DNA of 5,083 bases, taken from Parcubacteria group bacterium. Lineage in GTDB: Bacteria; Patescibacteriota; Minisyncoccia; Minisyncoccales; JAGUVE01. The stretch is taken from assembly GCA_020063075.1 (NCBI GenBank), contig JAGUVE010000077.1, positions 1-5,083 of the forward strand, given 5' to 3'. Position 1 is the stretch's first letter. Every line of letters begins with the position of its first letter. Both the position numbers and the translations under genes were made by a program. The notes beneath the pieces were generated by a model. It had not been told where the DNA came from. It was given only the letters and a program-made list of their open reading frames with translations, and searched no databases. Of this stretch, positions 1 to 5,083 are shown in pieces.

Positions 1-11
1 CTAATTCAATA

Positions 12-85
12 TGGTGGACCCGCGGGGACTCGAACCCCGGATTCATCCATGCCATGGATGCGTGTTACCGCTATACCACGGGCCC
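12..85 (-). tRNA. tRNA-Ala (anticodon GGC)
   Basis: The minus strand folds into a full cloverleaf. The acceptor stem is GGGCCCG/CGGGTCC, the anticodon stem CATCC/GGATG with loop ATGGCAT, and the T arm CGGGG/CCCCG with loop TTCGAGT. The anticodon GGC (plus-strand 51-53) reads the Ala codon GCC. The third acceptor pair is G3-U70, the classic alanyl-tRNA synthetase identity element, which independently supports Ala. The 3' CCA is encoded (12-14). The body is 71 nt plus CCA, short for an alanine tRNA: the variable region has 4 nt and the D arm is small, with an A-C mismatch in its GTAT/ACAC stem. It lies 12 nt downstream of the tRNA-Arg gene on the same strand, so the two are probably processed from one transcript. 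No terminator is visible in the 11 bases left before the window edge. Confidence 0.95.
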
Positions 86-97
86 ATTTTTCTTTAG

Positions 98-169
98 TGT
101 CCCCGGAGGGAATCGAACCTTCATTTAGGGTTTAGGAAACCCTCGTCCTATCCATTGAACGACGGGGAC
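98..169 (-). tRNA. tRNA-Arg (anticodon CCT)
   Basis: The minus strand gives a 72-nt cloverleaf. The acceptor stem is GTCCCCG/CGGGGAC, the D stem GTTC/GGAC, the anticodon stem AGGGT/ACCCT with loop TTCCTAA, and the T loop TTCGATT. The anticodon CCT (plus-strand 134-136) reads the rare Arg codon AGG. The CCA end is not encoded: the three bases after the discriminator A read CTA, so a CCA-adding enzyme would be needed, unlike the neighbouring tRNA-Ala. The T stem GAAGG/CCCTC has one A-C mismatch (bases 120 and 108). It is the first gene behind the minus-strand promoter at 193-221, with a short leader of about 17 nt. Confidence 0.95.
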
Positions 170-192
170 GATATAAAAGATTTTCAATTTTC

Positions 193-221
193 AATATAGC
201 AAATTATCCACTTGATGACAA
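193..221 (-). promoter_or_regulatory. sigma70-type promoter of the tRNA-Arg/tRNA-Ala unit
   Basis: On the minus strand a TTGTCA -35 box (216-221) and a TATATT -10 box (193-198) are separated by exactly 17 bp. Each hexamer matches the sigma70 consensus at five of six positions. Transcription would start near 186, about 17 nt before the mature 5' end of tRNA-Arg. Position, spacing and AT-rich surroundings all fit. A tandem TTTTCAA repeat (181-194) overlaps the end of the -10 box and may be incidental. Confidence 0.7.
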
Positions 222-231
222 TAATTTTTAA

Positions 232-247
232 TGTTAATATATTAACA
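232..247. repeat. Perfect 16-bp palindrome in the divergent spacer, candidate operator
   Basis: TGTTAATATATTAACA is its own reverse complement across all 16 bases. It lies between the outward-facing tRNA promoter (its -35 ends at 221) and the TATAAT box of the htrA promoter (261-266). It covers the place where the htrA -35 box would be expected (about 238-243). The location suits a dimeric regulator acting on htrA and possibly on the tRNA unit. The regulator is unknown, and an AT-rich palindrome could arise by chance. Confidence 0.4.
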
Positions 248-266
248 ATTATTAAGCACATATAAT
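238..266 (+). promoter_or_regulatory. Candidate promoter of the htrA-nusA-hppA-clpP cluster
   Basis: A perfect TATAAT -10 box lies at 261-266, only 4 nt before the ATG at 271. No good -35 box sits at 16-18 bp: the hexamer at 238-243 is TATATT, and the better TTAACA (242-247) leaves only 13 bp. Initiation 5-7 nt downstream of the -10 box would fall within or right at the start codon, so the transcript would be leaderless or nearly so. The poor -35 box and overlapping palindrome suggest dependence on a regulator, which is inference. Confidence 0.5.
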
Positions 267-270
267 AAAT

Positions 271-1296
271 ATGTTTGAAAAATCCCCAATCGTTGAAGTG
301 GCAAAAAATGTCTGTCCGGCGGTAATAACCATTGTCATTACCAAAGACCTGCCCAAAATCGAGGGTTTTTATTTTTTTCCTTTCGGCGGCGAGGAATTTA
401 TTTTTCCAAGGGTGAAAAAGGAAAAAGAGAAAACAAAAATCGGCGGCGGGTCTGGATTCGTAATCTCAGCCGACGGCTATGTTTTGACTTCTAATCATGT
501 AGTCGGCGACCCGGAAGCGGATTACACGGTGATAGTTGACCCAAAACACAAATACGCGGCAAAGGTCTTGGCCCGAGACCCTTTAATTGATGTTGCCATT
601 CTCAAAATTACCGAGAAAAATTTGCCTTATTTGGAACTGGGCGATTCGGATAAAATTGAATTGGGAGAAACGGTAATCGCTGTCGGAAATCCTTTGGGAG
701 AATTTGAAGACACGGTTTCAGCCGGAATTGTTTCCGGTTTAAGCAGAAAAATAACCGCCTACGGCGGCTTATCAATGAGGGCAACCAGCTTGAGAGGGTT
801 AATTCAGACCGACGCCGCCATTAATCCCGGTAATTCGGGCGGACCCCTGGTTAATATGGAATCAAGGGTTATCGGCATCAATAACGCTATGGTTATTGGC
901 GCCCAAAACATCGGCTTTGCCATCCCGATTAATTATGCCAAAAAGGATTTGGAGGAAGTCAGGGAGTTTGGGAAAATAAAAAAACCATTTTTGGGTGTAA
1001 AATACATTGTTTTAAACGAAGCCATAGCCAAGTCCCAAAAATTACCCCTTAACTACGGCGCCCTGATTATAAGAGAGACGCTGGGCGAGGAAGCGGTGGT
1101 AAGGGGGTCGGCGGCTGATAAAGCCGGGCTGAGGGAATACGACATTGTTTTGGAAATCAATGGAGAAAAGGTTACCGAAGAAAATCCATTGGCCGATATT
1201 TTGGCTAAGCATAAAATCGGAGACGAAATTGAAATGAAGGTTTTGCGGAACGATAAAAAAATAAATTTAAAGACAAAACTGGAAGAAAAAAAATAA
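271..1296 (+). CDS. htrA: HtrA/Deg-family serine protease with one PDZ domain, no signal peptide
   Basis: This 341-residue S1C-type serine protease resembles HtrA/Deg enzymes, which degrade or remodel misfolded proteins, usually in the cell envelope. The trypsin-like domain spans about residues 6-230. The catalytic triad is visible as His76 (TSNHVV), Asp107 (DPLIDVAILKI) and Ser189 (NPGNSGGP). A segment at about 31-57, rich in Phe and then Lys/Glu, sits where the regulatory LA loop lies in the family. One PDZ domain follows at about 238-337, starting KPFLGV. The protein begins directly at the protease domain (SPIVEVAKNVCPAV), with no signal peptide or membrane anchor. An in-frame TAA at 253-255 rules out a longer N-terminus, so it looks cytoplasmic. 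No Shine-Dalgarno precedes the ATG and a TATAAT box sits 4 nt upstream. The stop overlaps the nusA start (TAATG), implying translational coupling. The family is certain; the location in the cell is inferred. Confidence 0.93.
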   Translation: MFEKSPIVEVAKNVCPAVITIVITKDLPKIEGFYFFPFGGEEFIFPRVKKEKEKTKIGGGSGFVISADGYVLTSNHVVGDPEADYTVIVDPKHKYAAKVLARDPLIDVAILKITEKNLPYLELGDSDKIELGETVIAVGNPLGEFEDTVSAGIVSGLSRKITAYGGLSMRATSLRGLIQTDAAINPGNSGGPLVNMESRVIGINNAMVIGAQNIGFAIPINYAKKDLEEVREFGKIKKPFLGVKYIVLNEAIAKSQKLPLNYGALIIRETLGEEAVVRGSAADKAGLREYDIVLEINGEKVTEENPLADILAKHKIGDEIEMKVLRNDKKINLKTKLEEKK

Positions 1297-2489
1297 TGGA
1301 TATAAAAACTTTTGCTTCGGCTCTTGCTCAGATTGCCGAAGAGAAAAAAATTTCAAAAGAGAAGGTCTTGGAATCAATAGAAATGGCTATTGCCGCCGCC
1401 TATAAAAAGGATTATGGGAAAAGGGGGCAGGTAATCAGGGCTAAACTTGAACCAAAATCGGGCAAAACCGAATTTTGGCAGGTGAAACTGGTGGTTGACA
1501 AGTCAATGCTCTATTCTGAAGAAGAGTTGGAAAAGTTAAAGACAATGCCGCCGGAAGCTTTCTCGGGGGAAGAAAAACCCTCCTTCGCTAAAGCTTCGGA
1601 GGGCAAGGAAAAAATAAGGTTTAATCCCGAAAAGCATATTTTATTAGAGGAAGCAAAAAAAATTAACCTGAAAATAAAAGCTGGAGAAGAGTTGGAAATT
1701 CATCTGGAAACGAAAAAGGATTATGGCAGAATAGCGGCCCAGACCGCAAAGCAGGTTATTATCCAAAAAATCAGGGAGGCGGAAAAAACGGCAATTTTCA
1801 ATGAGTTTAAATCAAAAGAGGGAGAAATCATTTCAGGAATTATCCAGCGTCTCGACGGTAAAAATATTTATTTCAACATTGATAGAACTTTGGGCTTGCT
1901 GCCGAGAGAAGAACAAGTGCCGGGAGAATTTTATCGGCCAGGTCAGCGGCTGAAAGTTTTTGTTTTAAAGGTTGAGGAAACGCCGAGGGGGCCGATGATA
2001 CTCCTCTCCCGGGCTTATCCCAAACTGGTGTCGCGGCTTTTTGAATTGGAGGTCCCGGAAATTCAAAATGGCCAGGTGGAAATAAAGTCAATTGCCAGAG
2101 AACCCGGCTCCAGAACGAAAATTGCCGTATCTTCCAAAGAAGAAGGGGTGGACCCCATTGGCGCCGTAGTCGGTCAAAAAGGAACCCGGGTTCAGGCGGT
2201 AATAAACGAATTGGGCGGAGAAAAAATTGATATTATTAATTATTCGGATGACCCGGCAAAATATATCGCCAACTCTCTATCCCCGGCAAAAGTGGTTGAA
2301 GTCAAGCTCTTGCAAAAAAACAAAGCGTTGGCAATTATTCAAGAAGACCAATTGTCCTTGGCCATCGGAAAAGAAGGCCAGAATGTTCGCCTGGCGGCAA
2401 AATTAACCGGCTGGAAAATTGATGTAAGGCCGCCGGGGAAAGAAAAAAACGAAGAAGTCGCAGAAGAAGCAAAAGAAGAAAAAAAATAA
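1296..2489 (+). CDS. nusA: Transcription termination/antitermination factor NusA
   Basis: NusA binds RNA polymerase and nascent RNA and modulates pausing, termination and antitermination in the cytoplasm. In this 397-residue protein the N-terminal RNA-polymerase-binding domain covers about 1-165 and ends in the hallmark YGRIAAQTAKQVI (143-155). An S1 domain follows at about 174-240. KH1 has its GxxG loop as GQKG (293-296) and KH2 as GKEG (358-361). After KH2 comes a charged Glu/Lys tail (about 380-397). There are no C-terminal acidic repeats like those of the 495-residue E. coli protein, so this is the compact form typical of many bacteria. The start overlaps the htrA stop by one base. A GGAAG at 1281-1285 is a plausible ribosome site and the only clear one in the cluster. 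Residues 95-105 (PSFAKASEGKE) come from a palindromic insertion in a variable part of the N-terminal domain. rimP and infB, common nusA neighbours, are absent beside it. Confidence 0.97.
   Translation: MDIKTFASALAQIAEEKKISKEKVLESIEMAIAAAYKKDYGKRGQVIRAKLEPKSGKTEFWQVKLVVDKSMLYSEEELEKLKTMPPEAFSGEEKPSFAKASEGKEKIRFNPEKHILLEEAKKINLKIKAGEELEIHLETKKDYGRIAAQTAKQVIIQKIREAEKTAIFNEFKSKEGEIISGIIQRLDGKNIYFNIDRTLGLLPREEQVPGEFYRPGQRLKVFVLKVEETPRGPMILLSRAYPKLVSRLFELEVPEIQNGQVEIKSIAREPGSRTKIAVSSKEEGVDPIGAVVGQKGTRVQAVINELGGEKIDIINYSDDPAKYIANSLSPAKVVEVKLLQKNKALAIIQEDQLSLAIGKEGQNVRLAAKLTGWKIDVRPPGKEKNEEVAEEAKEEKK
1578..1603. repeat. Palindromic in-frame insertion within nusA (SFAKASEGK type)
   Basis: CCCTCC (1578-1583) and GGAGGG (1598-1603) form perfect 6-bp arms. 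They enclose a 14-bp centre that can pair again as GC-TAAA-GC inside a three-base mismatch bulge. Read in the nusA frame, the element and the next few bases encode PSFAKASEGK (residues 95-104). This peptide lies between the first part of the NusA N-terminal domain and the FNPEKHILLEEAKKI segment, in a stretch that varies among NusA proteins. From memory, the same peptide recurs in unrelated predicted Patescibacteria proteins, which points to a small dispersed palindromic repeat similar in principle to Rickettsia palindromic elements. Only one copy is visible in this window. Confidence 0.6.
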
Positions 2490-2504
2490 GCGCAGAAAAT
2501 TAAA

Positions 2505-4487
2505 ATGTTGTATTTGCCCGTTATAATTTCTATTTTTTCTTTACTTTTTGCCTACTTTCTCGTTGGAGAGGTAAAAAAAGCGCCTTCCGGCTCAGGAAAG
2601 CAGGTTGAAATTTCTTTTGCCATAAAAGAAGGAGCAACCGCTTTTCTAAGAAGGCAATATATGACAATCGGGGTTATCGCCGTTTTTTTATTCTTAATTC
2701 TCTTTTTCAGTTTAGGGCTAACAACCGCCTTTGGTTTTTTAATAGGCGCTGTCTTTTCAGGACTGGCGGGCTTTGTAGGAATGATGATTTCGACCAGCGC
2801 AAACTTGAAAGTGACGGAAGCCGCAAAAAGCGGTTTAAAAAAAGCTTTGGATTTGTCTTTCAGGGGGGGCGCCGTAACCGGCTTTTTGGTGGTGGGTCTG
2901 GGGCTCCTTGCCGTCTCTTTGCTTTATCTCTTAACCAAGGACTTAAAAGCCCTGCTCGCTCTCGGTTTCGGCGGCTCCTTAATTTCGGTTTTTGCCCGTC
3001 TGGGCGGAGGAATTTACACCAAGGCCGCTGATGTCGGGGCCGATTTGGTGGGGAAAGTTGAAAAAGGAATTCCCGAAGACGACCCGAGAAACCCGGCCGT
3101 AATCGCCGACCTGGTTGGGGACAATGTCGGAGATTGCGCAGGTATGGCGGCTGACCTTTTTGAAACCTATGTGGTTACAATCGTGGCGGCTATGGTTTTG
3201 GGAAGTTTAATCTTTCCAGGTGTAATCGGGGCGGTTTTACTGCCCCTATATCTGGCTTCAATCGCGATTTTGGCGTCAATCGTCGCAGTTTTTTTTGTCC
3301 GGCTGGGAAAGAACGAGAATATTATCTTCGCTCTTTTCAAGGGTCTTTTGGGAGCCGGCGTTCTCTCCGGTCTCGGATTCCTGCCGATTGTCTTTAAAAT
3401 GGCGCCGATTTTCAAAACATCTGAAATTCGTCTCTATCTGCCCTCATTAATCGGTCTTTTGCTCGCCTTCTTTATTTTTCTGATTACCGATTATTTTACT
3501 TCCAAAAAATATTCTCCGGTAAAAACCATCGCTTTGGCTTCTGTGTCGGGCCATGCCCCAAACATTATTGCCGGATTAGCCGTTGGAATGAAAGCAACGA
3601 TTCTGCCGGTTTTGCTCCTCTCGTTTGGAATCTTAGTTGCCTTCTGGGCCGGCGGAATGTACGGTTTGGGTATTGCCGTTGTTTCAATGCTTTCTTTGAC
3701 CGGCATAATTATTGCTTTGGATTCTTTCGGTCCGATTACCGATAACGCTTCGGGGATTTCAGAAATGGCGGGTCTGCCCGAAGAAAACAGGAAAATCACC
3801 GACGCCCTGGACGCGGTTGGAAATACGACCAAAGCCACAACCAAGGGTTATGCCATCGCTTCCGCCGGTTTGGCGGCCCTCGTTTTGTTTTCCGCCTATA
3901 CCCAGGAATTATCAAAATTGGGAGCTAAAGTTCAATTCTTTTTGGAAGACCCCCTGGTCTTAATCGGGCTATTTATCGGAGGGATAACCGCTTATTATTT
4001 TACCGCTCTCTCAATGACGGCTGTCAACAAAGCCGCAACAATGGTGGTTGAAGAAGTAAGAAGACAATTCAAAGAAATTATTGGCTTAATGGAGGGAAAA
4101 GCAAAACCGGATTACGCCAGGTGCGTTGACATCGTCACTAAGGCCGCTTTAAAAGAAATGATATTGCCCGCCTTGTTGCCGGTTATTGTTCCGATTTTAG
4201 TCGGATTTGGTTTGGGAATTGAGGCCTTGGGCGGGGTCTTGATTGGTTCGATTATCGTCGGGATGTTCCTTGCCCTGTCAATGACTTCCGGCGGAGGAGC
4301 GTGGGATAACGCCAAAAAATATATTGAGGAAGGAAATTTGGGCGGAAAGGGCTCTTTTGCCCATCAAGCGGCCGTTACCGGAGATACGGTAGGCGACCCT
4401 TGCAAAGACACCGCCGGACCAGCCATAAACCCGATGATAAAGGTGCTGAATATAGTTGCTTTGCTGCTGGTTAGTTTTTTAGTATAG
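2505..4487 (+). CDS. hppA: K+-independent H+-translocating membrane pyrophosphatase
   Basis: This 660-residue polytopic membrane protein couples hydrolysis of inorganic pyrophosphate to proton export across the cytoplasmic membrane. Many hydrophobic segments are visible, consistent with the family's roughly 16 helices, beginning with one at residues 2-21. The pyrophosphate/Mg2+ site motifs are present: the [14 protein letters not shown] stretch (175-188), DDPRNP (192-197) and DNVGD (206-210). Further conserved blocks are [12 protein letters not shown] (406-417) and the C-terminal [10 protein letters not shown] and [14 protein letters not shown] regions (599-639). In [10 protein letters not shown] (439-448), Lys443 and Thr446 occupy the positions that are Ala and Gly in K+-dependent enzymes, so K+ independence is predicted. 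Because known Na+ pumps of this family need K+, H+ is the likely ion. A Glu (DLFETY, Glu220) sits in the helix 6 gate region. The gene starts 15 nt after nusA in the same frame, without a clear Shine-Dalgarno. The length is normal and the gene appears intact. Confidence 0.96.
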   Translation: MLYLPVIISIFSLLFAYFLVGEVKKAPSGSGKQVEISFAIKEGATAFLRRQYMTIGVIAVFLFLILFFSLGLTTAFGFLIGAVFSGLAGFVGMMISTSANLKVTEAAKSGLKKALDLSFRGGAVTGFLVVGLGLLAVSLLYLLTKDLKALLALGFGGSLISVFARLGGGIYTKAADVGADLVGKVEKGIPEDDPRNPAVIADLVGDNVGDCAGMAADLFETYVVTIVAAMVLGSLIFPGVIGAVLLPLYLASIAILASIVAVFFVRLGKNENIIFALFKGLLGAGVLSGLGFLPIVFKMAPIFKTSEIRLYLPSLIGLLLAFFIFLITDYFTSKKYSPVKTIALASVSGHAPNIIAGLAVGMKATILPVLLLSFGILVAFWAGGMYGLGIAVVSMLSLTGIIIALDSFGPITDNASGISEMAGLPEENRKITDALDAVGNTTKATTKGYAIASAGLAALVLFSAYTQELSKLGAKVQFFLEDPLVLIGLFIGGITAYYFTALSMTAVNKAATMVVEEVRRQFKEIIGLMEGKAKPDYARCVDIVTKAALKEMILPALLPVIVPILVGFGLGIEALGGVLIGSIIVGMFLALSMTSGGGAWDNAKKYIEEGNLGGKGSFAHQAAVTGDTVGDPCKDTAGPAINPMIKVLNIVALLLVSFLV

Positions 4488-4488
4488 T
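4461..4488 (+). promoter_or_regulatory. Possible weak internal promoter for clpP
   Basis: TTGCTG (4461-4466) and TATAGT (4483-4488) are separated by 16 bp. The -10 box matches the consensus at five of six positions and overlaps the hppA stop codon; the -35 box matches only at TTG. Initiation near 4495 would give a leader of about 17 nt before the clpP ATG. The match may be fortuitous, and clpP may simply be read through from hppA. Confidence 0.3.
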
Positions 4489-4511
4489 GGTATCACAATT
4501 ATTTAAAAACT

Positions 4512-5083
4512 ATGAACTTAATTCCAACAGTTATTGAGAAAACTCAATATGGCGAGCGCGCCTATGACATTTATTCCAGGTTGCTAAAAGAGAGGATAAT
4601 TTTTTTGGCGGGCCCCATCACCGACATGGTGGCAAATTCAATTATTGCCCAGCTTTTATTTTTGGCTTCAAAAGACCCAAAAAAAGAAATTCAGATTTAT
4701 ATTAATACCCCCGGAGGTTCGGTTACGGCCGGATTGGCGATTTACGACACGATGCAATATGTCAAATGCCCGATTTCCACGGTCTGCGTTGGCCTGGGGG
4801 CTTCTATGGGAGCAACATTATTGGCCGCCGGCGCCAAAGGAAAGAGGTTTGCCCTGCCCAATTCAGAAATACTGCTCCACCAGGTTATGGGAGGGGTAAC
4901 CGGAGAAGCGGTTGAAATTGAAATTACGGCAAAACAAATTATCAAAATTAAAGACAAACTGAACAAAATCTTGGCAAAACACACGGGGCAGGCATTAGAA
5001 AGCATAGAAAAGGATACCGACCGCGATTTCTATTTGTCGGCCGAGGAAGCGAAGGAATACGGAATAATTGACGAGGTTATTAA
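4512..5083 (+). CDS. clpP: ATP-dependent Clp protease proteolytic subunit ClpP (3' end cut by window)
   Basis: From the ATG at 4512 an open frame runs to the window edge, giving 190 codons plus two bases with no stop. The protein starts [20 protein letters not shown], the standard N-terminus of mature ClpP, the barrel-shaped serine peptidase that degrades proteins unfolded by ClpX or ClpC/ClpA in the cytoplasm. The triad is Ser98 (GLGASMGA), His123 (EILLHQV) and Asp172 ([13 protein letters not shown]). The usual [17 protein letters not shown] block is at 65-81. ClpP is normally about 195-210 residues, so only a short C-terminal tail should be missing. There is no long propeptide. The proline that often follows HQ is Val here. 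The gene begins 24 nt after hppA with no visible Shine-Dalgarno; a weak promoter may overlap the hppA stop. A partner ATPase is not in the window. Confidence 0.97.
   Translation, partial: MNLIPTVIEKTQYGERAYDIYSRLLKERIIFLAGPITDMVANSIIAQLLFLASKDPKKEIQIYINTPGGSVTAGLAIYDTMQYVKCPISTVCVGLGASMGATLLAAGAKGKRFALPNSEILLHQVMGGVTGEAVEIEITAKQIIKIKDKLNKILAKHTGQALESIEKDTDRDFYLSAEEAKEYGIIDEVI

Noticed and set aside
98..169. tRNA-Arg as an integration site of a mobile element
   Set aside because: tRNA-Arg(CCT) genes often serve as attachment sites, but no integrase, direct repeat of the tRNA end or foreign-looking cargo is present.
170..270. A hidden or frame-shifted signal peptide upstream of htrA
   Set aside because: The stretch is very AT-rich with promoter boxes and stops and gives no hydrophobic leader that could join the protease frame.
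1873..2091. Minus-strand open frame of 72 codons inside nusA
   Set aside because: It is fully antisense to conserved S1 and KH1 coding sequence, has no recognisable domain and is a shadow frame.
3167..3844. Two minus-strand open frames (82 and 117 codons) inside hppA
   Set aside because: They lie antisense to conserved membrane-pyrophosphatase motifs, have low-complexity composition and no start signals.
3712..3963. Plus-strand 83-codon frame inside hppA
   Set aside because: It is out of frame with hppA over the conserved GNTTKA region, which proves the other frame is coding.
4112..4315. Minus-strand 67-codon frame inside hppA
   Set aside because: It is antisense to intact hppA sequence, with no independent coding evidence.
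2505..4487. Na+-pumping rather than H+-pumping pyrophosphatase
   Set aside because: The Lys443/Thr446 pair marks the K+-independent class, while known Na+ pumps of the family are K+-dependent.
4488..4511. Terminator between hppA and clpP
   Set aside because: The 24-nt spacer has no GC-rich hairpin followed by a T-run, so transcription probably continues.
4645..5005. A plus-strand 84-codon and a minus-strand 87-codon frame over the end of the window
   Set aside because: Both overlap clpP, whose frame shows the full catalytic triad; clpP simply lacks a stop within the window.

Overview
The window looks like bacterial housekeeping DNA, most likely from a Patescibacteria/CPR (Parcubacteria-like) genome. 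This is an inference. It rests on compact, tightly packed genes with mostly weak Shine-Dalgarno sites, a K+-independent membrane pyrophosphatase, a compact NusA, and a small palindromic in-frame insertion encoding SFAKASEGK, a peptide I recall recurring in predicted proteins of that group. Stops are TAA, TAA and TAG, with no in-frame TGA, so the standard code fits.

Layout: positions 1-169 hold two minus-strand tRNA genes, tRNA-Arg(CCT) followed 12 nt later by tRNA-Ala(GGC). They are probably co-transcribed from a good sigma70-type promoter at 193-221. The AT-rich divergent spacer (170-270) also holds a perfect 16-bp palindrome and a TATAAT box that sits almost on the start codon of the first plus-strand gene.

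The rest is a rightward cluster: htrA (271-1296, a trypsin-like protease with one PDZ domain and no export signal), nusA (1296-2489, overlapping htrA by one base), hppA (2505-4487, a proton-pumping pyrophosphatase) and clpP (4512 to the window edge, 3' end missing). The spacers are -1, 15 and 24 nt, so one operon is plausible, with a possible weak extra promoter for clpP.

Functionally the cluster mixes protein quality control (HtrA, ClpP), transcription elongation and termination (NusA), and pyrophosphate-driven ion pumping (HppA). No member obviously requires another, so the grouping may reflect shared expression rather than one pathway. I see no convincing new multi-gene system. The points most worth a second look are the palindromic insertion in nusA, the HtrA without signal peptide and its near-leaderless promoter with a palindrome, and the slippery A-run at the htrA/nusA overlap that would fuse the two reading frames.
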